A stretch of 64,000 nt of DNA from Rhinopithecus roxellana (GCF_007565055.1 NC_044568.1:36421156-36485155); one strand, 5' to 3'. Counted from the stretch's first letter, positions 35,846 through 48,196 are shown. Program-made: numbers and translations. The notes: generated by a model from the sequence alone, not told the origin.

Positions 35846-36122
35846 TTCTTTCTTTACTTCTTGAGACAAGGTCTCATTCTGTTGCCCAGGCTGGAGTACA
35901 GTGGTGCAATCATGTCTCGACCTCCCAGGCTCAAGTGATCCTCCCACCTCAGCCTCTTGAGTAGCTGAAACTGCAGGCACACGCCACCATGCCTGGCTAA
36001 TTTCGTATACTTTGTTGAGACACAGTTTTGCCATGTTGTGCAGGCTGGACTAGAACTCCTGAGATCAAGCGATCCTCCCGCATCAGCCTCCTAGAGTGTT
36101 GGAATTACAGGCCACTGCACGT
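35846..36122 (-). mobile_element. AluJ-like, minus strand
   Basis: 'cttgagacaaggtctcattc' leads through the inverted monomers to 'gttggaattacaggccactgc'. Many substitutions and no long tail place it in the old AluJ class. Confidence 0.93.
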
Positions 36123-36604
36123 AACCTCATAAGATCTTCTTGTCTTCACTTCTAATTTATGCCAATTGCCACTGGAGTGGGCAGTTATGTGGTCTTTTAC
36201 CAGTTCATGCAGATGTTTATTGCCTCCTGGACATGTCTGTTGTCCCTGCAGTGAAGAATGTCTCAGGAATTCCCTTGGTGCTCGCATGTGTGCAAATAAA
36301 CCAGAATGTGGAGAAGTTATAGTACCATGGAGGAAAACATCTACCAATGTGGGAAAAGAGTTCTCACCCCTGCCCACCAAAGTAAGATGGTCCTGAAATG
36401 AATTTCCCATGCCACCACCCAGTACTTATAACCATTGAATTGACTTTTCCTCTTTCCAGTGATCTCTCATTTCTGGTCTATGGGATCTTACTTCCTAGCA
36501 AAGTACTCTCATAGAAGCTTCTGTCTCATGCTCTGCTGCTAGAGATATCAGACTAAGTGTAACTATTGCTGACCTAAACATGAATTGCAATCATTTTCCC
36601 CAGG

Positions 36605-36781
36605 GCGAAATTCCAGTCCATAATACTATGGATTTTATTTGTAATGGACATTTTCCCCTACCATTAGAGCAGTATAACTCTTACGAATCTGAAAAAGAAA
36701 GCCATAGCTAAAGTATGACAAGGTACCTCGTCACTTGAATAAATAATTTTCCTCCCTACCTGAATGAATAATTTTCCTCAG
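36605..36781 (+). repeat. Unnamed repeat family, copy A
   Basis: First unit of a 177-bp tandem pair. It shares 'ccattagagcagtataactctt' (36661-36682), 'tatggattttatttgtaatg' and 'gccatagctaaagtatgac' with copy B. Its right end (after about 36747) departs from B and holds a 19-bp duplication 'tgaatRaataattttcctc' at 36736-36754 and 36761-36779. I cannot name the family. Confidence 0.85.
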
Positions 36782-36990
36782 TGGAAATTCCAATCCATAA
36801 CATTATGGATTTTGCTTGTAATGAATATTTTCTGCTACCATTAGAGCAGTATAACTCTTGTGAATCACGAAAAGAGAGCCACAGCTAGGTGATGAAAAGT
36901 TATCTCTTCACCTGCCTAAGGAAATAATAGGCAAGCTATTCACTCTACGACAACTTCAGGGACCAAGGGGGAAAAAATGAATGAGAATGG
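36782..36990 (+). repeat. Unnamed repeat family, copy B
   Basis: Second unit. Shares about 130-140 bp with copy A and about 200 bp with the inverted copy C: 'gagcagtataactcttgtga', 'gccacagctaggtgatgaaa', 'aataggcaagctattcactc' and 'aaaaaatgaatgagaa'. No coding frame, A-tail or Alu/L1 motif. Confidence 0.85.
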
Positions 36991-37049
36991 GAAAAAGATA
37001 AGTCTTTTAAAATATTGAATATGTTTTACCCAGGGTAACTATTGTTCTT

Positions 37050-37180
37050 TTCATTCAGCACTCACAACTGTATTTGTAAAAAGACACTGAAGTCCCCACA
37101 TTATAGATGAGGAAACTAAGATGTCACATGGTGACTTCCCCTCCAAACACACAGTTGGCAAAAGACAGAGTAGGACCGTG
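37050..37180 (-). repeat. MIR fragment, minus strand
   Basis: 'ttatagatgaggaaactaag' and 'cacacagttggcaaaagacagag' are the reverse-complement MIR core followed by its 5' side. Confidence 0.65.
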
Positions 37181-37321
37181 AACATGGTTTCATGGCTACA
37201 AGGACTAAGGGCTATGGTTTTGGCAGTGAACCACGTTGTTACCAGAGTTACAAACAAAGTAAATGCCGTCATGTATATGTTTATTGTTTGGGAACTGGTT
37301 AAAAAAAAAATGAGTGAATGA

Positions 37322-37364
37322 GTGTGTGTGTGTGTGCACGTCTGTATGTGTGTGTGTTGTGTTT
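37322..37364. repeat. (TG)n microsatellite
   Basis: TG repeats with a few interruptions. Confidence 0.95.
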
Positions 37365-38092
37365 AGGGAGTGGAGAAGGGAGAGAAGGACAATGGGAGAG
37401 GAGAGAGCAGAAAAAGGAAAATACTTTCATGCTTTTCAGAAGGAAGAGCAATTTATAAATCTAAATGGAAGGAAACTAAAATATTCTCTCCGTTGAAGAA
37501 AACTCCTTATAAGGTTTTGGTTTTAATCTATTTGCTTAGCTATTTTAGCTGTAGTATTTTAAAATGGAAATGGCAAGTTTAAAACTATGGACTTCTCACA
37601 TTTGTTTTACTGAGTAATATTACAGAAATGCCAATAAGTTCAGAGGGACTATTCATTTAAAATACATTCCAATTGTTGAAACATAAAAACTGACTAATGA
37701 TTTATAAATGCACATTTATAAATGCATAAAGTGTTAGATAAAATGCATCCAGCTCCGATGAATGATGGGGGTGTTTCTTAAGGCGGAGCAAGTCTTGGTT
37801 TTCTCTCTCTACATAGAACATTAACCAAGGTCAGAGTGCTTCAAATCAAGTTTGTGTAACTCTTTGATATGCATCCTTAAAAGTATCATATCATTGTCAC
37901 TCATGTCCTGTAAAGATTAGGTGATAGCTTGAACCATATTAATGCTAGATTTAAATACATCAAATTCATAAATACTTTGTACTGTACTTTATTTAAAACA
38001 ACTCCTTAGTTTAATCCATTAGAATTTCGTAACATTTTCATTATTGTCTCATTCCATATCTCAAGAATCCTGTGGAGTCTGAACGTTTAATC
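37365..38092. other. No feature recognised
   Basis: Purine-rich at 37365-37420 (GGAGAGA type), then AT-rich unique sequence. Confidence 0.45.
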
Positions 38093-38280
38093 CAGTGATT
38101 CTCCACTGTGGGCAATTTTGCTGCCCACCCAGGGGATATCTGACAATTCCTGGAGACATTTTTGGTTGTCACATCTTACAATGAACAGGACAGACCCCAT
38201 CCCAATTACAATGAATTATCTGGCCCCAAATTTGAATACTGTCAATGTTTGTAAACACTTTAACCCATCTTTAAAGAAAT
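38093..38280. mobile_element. MER5A-like hAT-Charlie MITE
   Basis: Starts 'cagtgattctccactg'. Blocks 'cacccaggggatatctgaca', 'cctggagacatttttggttg', 'acaatgaacaggacagaccc' and 'aattatctggccccaaattt' match the MER5A family. The right terminus is decayed. Confidence 0.8.
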
Positions 38281-39312
38281 CCTGCTTTAATGCATCTTTA
38301 AAGATGACTGAAACAAGTACCTGAGAACCTAAATTGGCGAAGGTCACATAGCTGGTCATGTATTCTTTCCCAGTCTTAGGAGTAGAAGCCAAATATTACC
38401 ACTTATTAATATGTTACCTCCATAGTAATTGTGACTGCATGCTCAGTCATGTTATAAAAATGTCAGATTAAAGGAAAATCTCTCTTTTTTTGATTTGCAA
38501 AGTCAAGAAGAAGACATGCAGGACTTTTGGGGGCAGGGTTAGGGCAGTGCTCTGACAGGATCTCAGCATGGGTTGCCTTTGGTTCCTGGAGCTGTCCCAG
38601 GACTAAGGGACAGAGGATGCCAGATGAGAAGAAAGGCAGGCAAAAGAAAGTCTCACTATCAAATTAAAACTTAGATGAGGGAAGAAAGGGAGAATACGGG
38701 GACTTGTCCAGGGAGGGAGGAGAGATGATTCATGAGGATATTCATGTGGATGAAGAAAGAACTGCCTGGAGCAATTCTTTGATTCAAGTTAAACTGCCCA
38801 GTGCGTTTTAAGTGATGCCTGCAGGTGATGTTTTGGGTGTGCTAAGAGCAGTTTCAGTGATTCTAAATTGAGATGAGCTTCAGACACACAAGAGAAGCTA
38901 GTTTAAAAGCAGGAAATTAGGACCCATCACCAGAAATTCTGATTCATTAGCTATAGGTTGGGGCTTGGCACACTCTACTGTAGCAAACTCCCGTTATTGA
39001 TTCTGATAGTGAGGGTCAGAATAAGTCAAATGCTGGAGGTAGCCAGACCTGAAACACAGAACGAGTACACCTGGATCCTCCTCTCTCTCCTTGTAATGTG
39101 TAGCCCAGTATTCAGAAACATTGGTGATATACTGTTGGGTTTCCTACTCAACTATCTGAAACCCCTTTTAAGGACACTATAGAAGACACTCAGGTAAATA
39201 AAATGTAAAAATATAAAATACAGTGTAAATCTAAGTGTTTTATAATTTTAGTTAGCTGGAAATAGTTTCTACCTAAAGCTCCCTTTCCATCAGGAAGCAG
39301 GTATTAAAGTCC
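38281..39312. other. Unassigned; possible MER5-type remnant
   Basis: 38845-38955 ('atcaccagaaattctgattca') could be a small hAT-Charlie relic. A G/A-rich stretch lies at 38620-38760. No gene. Confidence 0.4.
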
Positions 39313-39513
39313 CCCCTTCTCATTCATTTTTTTCCGTGGTCCTTCAAGTTGTAGGAGAGTGAATAGCTTGCCTATTTTTTTAGGTAGAAGAGGAGATAGC
39401 CTTTCATAACTTAGCTGTGGCTCCCTTTTCTGGATTCACAACAGTTATACTGCTTTAATGGTAGGGGAATATATCTGTTACAAACAAAATCCATCATGTT
39501 ATGGATAGAAATT
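39313..39513 (-). repeat. Unnamed repeat family, copy C (inverted)
   Basis: The reverse complement of this stretch matches copy B over about 200 bp: 'aataggcaagctattcactc', 'gccacagctaagttatgaaa', 'cagtataactgttgtgaatc' and 'ttgtttgtaacagata'. Thus three copies of the same family lie within 3 kb, one inverted. Confidence 0.85.
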
Positions 39514-40189
39514 ATTCTAGGTAAAGTATGAGTTTGGGGTTTTCTTGGTCCATTTGGTCTTATTCCTTCCAACAGCTATGAGTGACTGGATATAGATGTG
39601 GGTTTCGATGGGACTGAAGATGGCCTTGAGGGATTAGGACAAGCTGGCTAGCCCTGAGTTACCATCTTTTCATGTAGGCACTCACTGACATGCACATCTT
39701 TTAGTTTGTTTTTTAGCTGTCACCACATCACCTTGCTGGAAACCATTACTCCTGTCGGGTCTCTGGCCTTCTTCTTCATGAGTTTGTTCGTGCATCCTTG
39801 AGTCTGGCTGTAATGCTTTGTCAGCTCTGCATATTCTGGTGGTCATTTAATCTCCCTGATACAAGCATTGTCCTGGGTGCTTATCTCTCCTTCATTCCTC
39901 ATATAACTTCACCCATTACATCTGATTGATAAGTTTTTGTCTTAAATACTCCGCAAATCCATTCACCTTTACTACCTTATTTCTGATTCCAATTGTTCAC
40001 TTGGATCATTATAGTAGATTTCAAACTGCTCCTTCTACCTCCAGACGTGAAGGTCCTGAATCCACGTATTGAAATGCAATACCTGAATACTCAACATGTA
40101 TAGAATAAAATTCTGAAATTGATGTATTTTGGCATGACTAGCAAGTTGCCCACCTCCTTGGCTCCTGCTACATCCTACCTTGTATTTTA

Positions 40190-40595
40190 AAGTTCTGAGG
40201 TGAAGGTGCTGGAGTAGTCACGGAACACCATGTACGCCACACTCCTTCCTGGCGCCAAATATTTAGCTCTTCCCTCTTCCTGGGATGCGAAGCTTTCCTA
40301 ACTTTATTTATCTGAATAAATTAAACAGACACTTTAAGACTCAGCCTATAAGTCACCATCATTGTCAGATACTCTCTGGTCTTCCTTTCTCTAAATTCCT
40401 CTGGAAAATTTCATTACTTTTATCATGACATTTACTATCTTGAATGGAAAAATGTATACAGTTTCTAAGAAGTGGTTCCTTAAGCAAGTAAGGACTATGT
40501 CATGCTCTTTGTTTCTTTCATTCCAGTCTCAAGCAAAATGCCTGGAAGACATAACAGTTATTCAGTACATCCTTGTTGACATAGGAGGTGCTCTG
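40190..40595 (+). repeat. L2 LINE 3' region
   Basis: Collinear L2 blocks: 'cacactccttcctggcgcc', 'ctcttcctgggatgcgaagc', 'tttaagactcagcctataag', 'tactctctggtcttcc' and 'aaatgcctggaagacataac'. Decayed but long. Confidence 0.7.
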
Positions 40596-42190
40596 AACAT
40601 GTGTTTAACTACTCAGAGCTGACTATGTTTTGAGTCTCTAGTTTGGAGTTTGTTTGTGGTTTTGAGGACTGAGAAGGCTGACATGATACTAAGTTGCCTT
40701 CACTTCTTTGGTATGACAGGAAACAAACTCTGCCAAAGAGACCCAGAATAGACAAGCTAAAGTTTATTCTACCCCCTTTGTTCCTGTTCTACTGCATAAA
40801 AAAATCTTCTCTCCACTAGTTCCCTGAAAAGTGGTAACTCTCAGTTATATTTATGTGTTTCACATTATATTGAATGCTTTTTTACATTTACTAATATATC
40901 TCCCCTTTTCTTTTGCTCCCCTTTTCTTCCTTTGTTTTACAGAGTCCATCATCACCATGTCCTCTTTATTTTCCTAATGCCTGAATGCTGCCCTTCCCTT
41001 CTCAGAATAACCATTCCTTTTCCAAAACTATATACGTAAATGTTTTGAAAAACAAAATATAAATGTTTTAAAAAAACAAAACTGAAGTTGCTGAAAGACT
41101 CCCCCTTATACCTGACTCCAAGAAAAGTGGCGAATTCATTTGGACTTTCACTGTGGCTGCAGTGACCTTAATGACTTGAAGTGATTTTCCAGCATTATAG
41201 CTCAAAAAAGATCTGTCCCTAGTCCATTCCAGAGCCCTTTATAAAGGTGAGCTATTCATTAACCCAAAAAAGGAGAAAGACAGAACGGTTAGAGAAATCA
41301 CATATTTGACCTAGCAGACGCTGTCTCCCTGGAAAATTGCTCAACTATATCAGACAATGTGAAAATCCATTCTTAAACCTTAACAAATGTCCTTTCTCTG
41401 ACATATTTGCGTAAGACACTTGAGCAATCCTGTGAAAACTATCCCCAATGGTTTCCTAACGTGTTGACTACTGGCAGAATCAGAGGCCAATTTCACCCTG
41501 TTCACACCTTTTTCCTTAGGTGCCAATTGCTATTCCCCGGCCCTGGGTCTCTACCGGGTCTCTTTTGGCATATCCCAACCATCTGTCAGACGCGTCAATT
41601 CTGGCTTGTCTAAGTCTGCTATTTTATCCAGGGATTTAAAAGCATGTTTTACATTAACTTAGCTGCCTAAAATAAAAAATTGAACTTTGCACTCCCTCTG
41701 CCTAGGGGAATCAATTTTATAATGAGTGATCACTGTAAAAAAGTTTCACTGTAAATTCCTGATTAGATTTTACAATTCCTCCAATGAAAAGAAAACTCAA
41801 AGCAAGCAAGGTTGATTTTTGTTAATTTAAAGATTAGCACCAAAAGACAAAAAAGAAGAGCCATGGACTATGATATTTGTTTTTAAATAAATGATTAAAA
41901 ATATGGTGTAAGTCTAACAAAATAGAACACAAAAATTAAATGAGGAGAGGATTTCTAGGATTTTGTCTGAATTGTCAACTAAGAAGTGGTGTGACCCCAG
42001 CCAAATGACTAATTTCATTGAGGTTTGATTTACTCATATATAAAGGTTATGTCCTGAGGTTTGTTAATGAAATTAACTTTTTCACATATAACATTTGTGA
42101 CATTTTTTCCTGTTTTACTTTATGTTTTCATTTCCATTTCCCATTTAGAAAAATGCTTCTCTTTGTTGAAGATTTAGTCAATCACCTATC
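40596..42190. other. No gene recognised
   Basis: Unique sequence. The 68-codon stretch at 41407-41613 has no domain. AT-rich throughout. Confidence 0.45.
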
Positions 42191-42210
42191 CTACAAAAAG
42201 GCTTTTCTAG

Positions 42211-42519
42211 GCTGAGTGTGGTGGCTCACATCTGTAATCCCTACAGTTTGGGAAGCCTAGGCGGGTGGATCACCTGAAGTCAGGAGCTCGAGACCAACCT
42301 GGCCAACATGATGAAACCCCATCTCTACGAAAAATACAAAAAATTAGCCAGGCGTGGTGGCAGGCACCTGTAATCCCACCTACTCGGGAGACCAGAGGCA
42401 GGAGAATCACTTGAACCCGGGAGGCGGAGATTGCAGTGAGCTGCGATTGTGCCACTGCATTCCAGCCTGGGCAACAAGAGCAAAACTCGTCTCAAAATAA
42501 TTTTAAAAATAAAAGAAAC
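42211..42519 (+). mobile_element. AluS-like, plus strand
   Basis: Begins 'gctgagtgtggtggctcac' and ends 'aactcgtctcaaaataa' with a mixed A-rich tail. Target duplications 'aaaaaggcttttctag' (42195-42210) and 'aaaatggcttgtctag' (42520-42535). Confidence 0.95.
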
Positions 42520-42699
42520 AAAATGGCTTGTCTAGCCAAAGCTGCTCTTTTTTGGCATACTTGTTTTTCAGTTCTCCTTGCACCAATAGCACATTGCATT
42601 CTTCTGTCTTAGCACTTACTTTATTGTGCTGTGATTATCTGTTTACTTAGACCTTTATCACACTAGTATGGACAAAGGGTCTACTTTTTTTTATGATTT

Positions 42700-42785
42700 T
42701 CATCCCATCATCTAGTGCTCAGAACTGTAGCCAGAACACAGTAAGTGCTCACTATATAATTCTCTTTGGCTTGAATGAATGTGTA
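42700..42785 (+). repeat. L2 3' end fragment
   Basis: 'tctagtgctcagaactgtagcc', 'acacagtaagtgctcac' and 'tgaatgaatg' are the L2 terminus. Confidence 0.55.
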
Positions 42786-43439
42786 CTTACCAAGCACACA
42801 TTATCTCAGCCTTACTTCTTTCTCTAGCCACTGCTGCACTGACTAGTTCTGAACAGTCTTTTATCAGCCTGACCTGAGAGCAACCCAAAGCTCTTCACCG
42901 TGAACCTGTGTCATACATCTCTTACTTTCTACTTGAGTGCTTCTTGAATACCCTCTGTAGGACACTTGGGGCACTCATACACAAGAAACCAGAAAATGCA
43001 AGAGAATTAATGATCCTGGGATCCCATTTAACCAATGCTAGTTAATACATGTTCCGCCCTTTATTCCTCTAGATACATAGCTCTGAGATAGTGTGCATAC
43101 ATCTTCTCAGAATGTTCTAGAAAGGCTGAAAGCTCTAGTCATCCATAGCAGTGGCTTACTATAATATGCATCCTTATTTTGGTTTTCTCTTCTTCCCTAT
43201 TTCACTTCAGTACCTTTCTTATGAACTATTTCTCAAATAAGATACCTGTACTCAATCCCTTTCTCAGCCTGTGCTTTTGGTTAAACCAAAAATCCACCAA
43301 AGTTCATGATCTTGAAATGTTCAAGGAAGAGTGATATCTATGTTCCTGAAAAGTAAAGGTCCATATAGCAACGTTTAAAGTTTTCTAAATGCCTTAGAGC
43401 GTAGTTTTCCAAAATTAATCAATTTCAGTTCTACATGAC
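42786..43439. other. No feature recognised
   Basis: Unique sequence with no coding signs. Confidence 0.45.
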
Positions 43440-43972
43440 CTTTACAGAACTTTTACACTTTTCCATCAAGAACTGGAGTCCACATCCCTCCCCTTGAATC
43501 TGGTTGGACTTTTGTGACTGGCTTGATTAATAGAATATATAGGAAGTTAAGTTGTGGAAATTTCAAGGATAGATTAGAAGATACAGTTTCCATCTATCTC
43601 CCTTTTGGGAAACATTACTTTGAAGCCCTGAACTTCCATACAAGAAACCAAGCCACCCTAAAAATGCCATGCTGGAGAGAACCTATGAAAAAACCAATAG
43701 AGGTAGAGATGCCAAGGGGCCCCAGCTGTTCCAGCCTCTGCTGGTGTCTCCCAACTGAGGTTTCAGATATGTGGGATAAGAAATCTTTGAAATGACCTGA
43801 GCCCCAGCCACATTCTGAACACAAATTCATTAAAGGCTATCAACCAGAACCTTTCAGCTGAGTCACTTCTAAATTCTGACTTACAGAAACAGTGAAAGAT
43901 AATAAGTGATTGTTGTTTTAACCCACTAAGTTTGGAGTAATTTTTTATGCAGAATATATGACTTTAACACTA
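43440..43972 (+). mobile_element. MLT1-type MaLR LTR
   Basis: 'cctccccttgaatctggttgg', 'tttgtgactggcttgattaat', 'gagagaacctatg', 'gattgttgttttaacccact', 'aagtttggagtaatttttta' and 'gcagaatatatgactttaac' follow the MLT1 LTR order through its 3' end. Old and decayed. Confidence 0.8.
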
Positions 43973-44509
43973 GGTGACAACATTTTGTTTTATTCTATAT
44001 CTTTCGAATATGTAGTCTTACATCTCTCATGAATACAATAAGTTGATAAAAATAATACTAAATATTTATTGATAGCCTCAAATTAGGGCAAGAAAATGTT
44101 CTTTACTTGTGCCTAGGAGATGCAGAGACATTTTCACATTCTGCCAAACTAGTTGGTGACTGTGGTGGAAATAAATCAGATCACAGAATTATTTTGTGTT
44201 GTAAAGAACAGTAAGACTAAATAAAATCAAGATAGACTCAGCTGATTCTACTTACTCAGTTGCTCAGTTTACAAATCATGCAATTGAGGTCTTATGGCAG
44301 CAGTAATAACTATGTGCTCAACCTTGCTAAATTTGCTTCTGCTGTTTTCACCTTTAAATGCATCTGGAATCATTCTTTAAATGGAGAAAATATCCAAATT
44401 AAAATATGCTAAAGTGCAGCAGCAATGTGGTGATCCCCAATTACAGTAAGAATGCTGTAGTGCATTGGAAAAGAAATCCACAAATTCTTTGCTGTACCTC
44501 TTATCAAGA

Positions 44510-44920
44510 GATGGTTTATTTCTCCATCTTTTGAATTTTGACTTGGCAATACGACTTGCTCCTACCATTGTATCATAGTAAACATGATGAAGAAGTTGAA
44601 AATTGCTCTACATTGGAGCTTGCCCACTCTTCATGCTGGGAACTCTTCAACAATCTTGTGAAGAAGCTCCAGCTAGCCTCCTGGAAGATGGGAATCCACA
44701 TGAAGAAAGGCCCCATTTATCTTAGCTCGCCCAATAGTCCCAGCTGACATTCCATAGATTTAAGCCCAGCCATCCTCAACTGTCTAGTCCTACATGAGCT
44801 GGCCCAGGCTAGAACTTCTCAGCAAATTTATAGAATTCCAAGCAAATAATTAATGTTCATTGTGTTAATTCCCTAAGTTTGGGGCGGTTTGTTATATATT
44901 AAAAAACTGATTGATACAAA
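44510..44920 (+). mobile_element. MLT1-type MaLR LTR, second copy
   Basis: 'acttggcaatacgacttgct', 'ttggagcttgcccactcttc', 'gaagctccagctagcctcct' and 'ccctaagtttggggcggttt' follow MLT1 order. About 540 bp separate it from the preceding MLT1 LTR in the same orientation. That gap could be a short internal remnant, or the two may be independent. Confidence 0.75.
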
Positions 44921-46365
44921 TGGAAGTTGCTTTTATTAGATGAATCGCATAAAAATATATGCTTCCTTTTTACCTTTCTAGCACTCCTGTACTCAAGTAT
45001 GGTGTTGCCAGGGAAAGTCTGTTTCCTTTGCGCTGTTCATTCCTGGAAATCATTTTCATGCTGTAATTACAGGCATGATGGCAGTGCTTGATTCTCAAGT
45101 GAGCCAAGCTGCTGAACTTAAATTCACTTGACCAGCTGGGTCAGTGAAAATAAATGGCTTTCTTTGACCAGACTTGGCTTGGCTCCCTTAATAGTATCAT
45201 TTTATATCCCTGGTTCAAGGACACAATTTTGCTGGCCAGGGGCATATTACTGATAAACATGCCACAAAGAAATAGTTAGCTTGAACAGCAGATGCAATTT
45301 TTTTTTTTCCACACAAGAGATTCCAAAAAGTTTTCTTCTTCTGATTTGGCCTGAAGGTCAAACCTCATTAAAGGTTAAAATAACGGTTTGGCAAAGTTTG
45401 ACTGGGAAGGAAAACGCTTAAATTCTACTTTTCAGAAGCAGTACATTTGGAGCTGGACACCTTGTTCATAATCACTGTGATCGCTTGTATTCTGGGAGTG
45501 AAATTGCTTTTCTCCCATTCTTAAACTGTGCAAAGGAAACTAGGTACGAATCTCATTGTGACTGGTATACTAGAGAAAACACCTCATTCTTTATGTATTT
45601 TCAGCTTCCATCAATGGTTCTACAGCCTAATGTCAAAAATTCATGCACCTTCAAACTTCTCAGGTGTCACATTGTATCAAACACTCCATAATAGATAATC
45701 TACAGGCACAGCCTTCACAGTAACTATTATGTAGCTCACAGGCATGACACAGTTAACATCACACTTTGAACTGAATAATCTGACAACTTTTCATTTAAAA
45801 ATAATAAAGGGCTCACAAGGCGCATTTTCCCCATACATGTTTTATTTCATAGCACTTCCAAACTTCTAGTTTGTATTATTCTGTCTCTGACATTTTGCAT
45901 GTCATATGGTGAGTCTCCTCAGGGAAAGTAAATCAGATTTCTGCCTGGAGTGCAAACTGACTAATAATAATCATCACCATAAAGGAGTCTGTTGTGTTTG
46001 GGACCAGAAGTGCTGTCTGGTTGTTATGGCAACCAGGATTTGAAAAGGGATGCCTGGTTGTAAGGGGCAGGCACCAGCATCCCAAAACCAATTCTTCATC
46101 CAAGCTTCTCCCAGCAGAATAATTTCAAGTTATTTCTAAAATGGATGCGGAGTGATGGATTGTCAGCTCATATGAACTAATCTCACTCAGGAAAAGGACC
46201 ATATTTTCATCACAGAATTTGACATTTTCCCCTTTTCACTGGACTAATGTTGACAAAAGAGAGAGGCTAAGTGTATGGCCCTGGTTAAGACCATATATCA
46301 AGATCGCTAATTGATACTACCGAGAAGATGCATGTATCTGGTAGGGCATCTCTTCCTCTTGAAAC
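44921..46365. other. Unique region with an RFX-like site
   Basis: No repeat recognised. A near-palindromic X-box-like site occurs at 46020-46033 inside the 20-bp word 46017-46036. No gene. Confidence 0.5.
46017..46036. promoter_or_regulatory. X-box-like (RFX) palindrome
   Basis: The arms 'ctggttg' and 'caaccag' surround 'ttatgg', and the core gttgttatggcaac differs from the RFX X-box GTTGCCATGGCAAC at two bases. It is in non-repeat sequence. Motif match only; binding is inferred. Confidence 0.35.
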
Positions 46366-46369
46366 TGTG

Positions 46370-46800
46370 CTGTCTTTCTTTTTTTCCTTCCTTTAACATT
46401 TAAATGTGTTCTATTTATTCCTCTTCTCAAAGTACTTCACTGACTTCCCGTTTTCTTTAACTCCACAATCTAAGATTCCCACTTACTCACCTTTGCCATA
46501 ACAGCTTCCATTTTCTACTTAAATTTGTTGTTGTATTTTTGCTTTCAAAGTTTAGTTCCTTGGTCTTGGATATAACCTTTTATCTGCCTAGGAAAAGTCA
46601 TCTTTTTAGACTCAATTCATTTGCCATCTTTTTGAGGATTTTGTGCTATCTACCCCTATCCTCCCACTTCCATAAAGAATACATGCTCCTCATCTTAAAC
46701 TGCATCTGCGTAGAATTCCAGAATGTATTTTTTCAATAATATATTTTGATATGTCTACATTTCTTATTATAAGCTAATTTAGAGCAGATATGCTACAGAG
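46370..46800 (+). repeat. Possible L2-like fragment
   Basis: 'cttcactgacttcccgttttc' and later pyrimidine-rich blocks loosely follow L2 ORF2/3'UTR sequence. Weak. Confidence 0.35.
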
Positions 46801-47089
46801 TTAGAAGAGTTCTTTGTATTACATAGAAAATCCTAAATACGTTTTAAATCAATTTAATTCACCAATTTTTATCAGAGTGAGATTGTAGTTACAAAAAATT
46901 TAGAAAACATAGTAAACATTTCATCAACAAAATAATTTATCACACAATTATTTTACCTGTAACGTATTTCTCTCAGTCAATTGTGTACTCATTTTATAAT
47001 TTTAGATAACTGAAAATGTTGCACGTGTACAACTTTAGTCACAGTTTTGTCCTTTAATGCTATAACACAAACATTTCCCACATTTTGTC

Positions 47090-47397
47090 TTTTTTTTTTT
47101 TTTTTTGTGAGACGGAGTCTTGCTCTGTCGCCCAGGCTGGAGTGTAGTGGCCGGATCTCAGCTCACTGCAAGCTCCGCCTCCTGGGTTCACGCCATTCTC
47201 CTGCCTCAGCCTCCCGAGTAGCTGGGACTACAGGCGCCCGCCACCTCACCCGGCTAGTTTTTGTTTTTTGTATTTTTTAGTAGGGACGGGGTTTCACCGT
47301 GTTCGCCAGGATGGTCTCGATCTCCTGACCTCGTGATCCGCCCATCTCGGCCTCCCAAAGTGCTGGGATTACAGGCTTGAGCCACCGCGCCCGGCTT
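47090..47397 (-). mobile_element. Young Alu (AluYR-like), minus strand
   Basis: Almost undiverged: 'ggccggatctcagctcac', 'cgcccgccacctcacccggc' and terminal 'ggcttgagccaccgcgcc', the same cercopithecoid-type variants as the copy at 17166. Target duplication 'attttgtc' at 47082-47089 and 47398-47405. Small duplication 'ttttgtttt' near 47260. Confidence 0.95.
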
Positions 47398-47405
47398 ATT
47401 TTGTC

Positions 47406-48150
47406 ATTTTTTACAACTTACTTTCAATGCTTCATATCCAAAAAGATACAAGTATTACTTCAATTTAATACTTTTCCTTATTTTAGAAAGTGTACTCAGT
47501 GTATACGTCTTTGCACAAACATTTTCTTTTTTGGATGACTTCCATAGAATAATCTCAAGCAATATGACTGGCCTAATGGATCTGCACATTTCGTGTAACT
47601 TACTAAACATTGACAACTTTTCCAGAGAAGATTAAACCAATTTATGCAGATACCAATAACTAACATGGACTCCTTATTCCCTACTCATACTCACATTAGC
47701 TGCCCTAACTTAATTTTTTTCTAATATAAGAGCTGTATCAGTCCTGTTTCATTTTGCCAAGTACCAATATGTTTCATTCCCTTCACCAGAAGCCACTTCA
47801 TATTTCTCAATTTTTTTCTATATTGTCAAGTTTTATAAATAATTTCTTGAAATTTTAGATATGATAAATTGTATTATTAATATCTGGCATTTATTGACCA
47901 CTTAATTTATTATTCCTACCATTTGTATGCCATCTAGTCAGCCACTATACTAGATATGCATAGGCATTTTAGGGAACACAGATGTTTTCTTTTAGGCCAT
48001 TAATTATTATTCTGAGCAATCTAATCACTGTTCTGCAGATTATTACACTGGCCAGACCACACAACAGGACAGAGTCAAAAATTCCCATGTAAAATGCTCC
48101 AAATATGAACCCCAGCACAAGGTGGTCCTGGACCCAAGTAGCCCACTGAG
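47406..48150. other. Unassigned AT-rich region
   Basis: A weak inverted L2-like block lies at 47885-47975. No gene. Confidence 0.4.
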
Positions 48151-48165
48151 TTTTGTTTTGTTTTG

Positions 48166-48192
<27 letters not shown>
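48151..48192. repeat. TTTTG then poly-T tract
   Basis: Three TTTTG units followed by about 27 T. No SINE body is attached on either side, so it may be an orphaned tail or simple expansion. Confidence 0.9.

Positions 48193-48196
<4 letters not shown>

Noticed and set aside
43440..44920. MLT1 provirus with two LTRs
   Set aside because: Two same-strand MLT1 LTRs are about 540 bp apart, but I could not recognise internal-region sequence between them or show that the two LTRs are the same subfamily.
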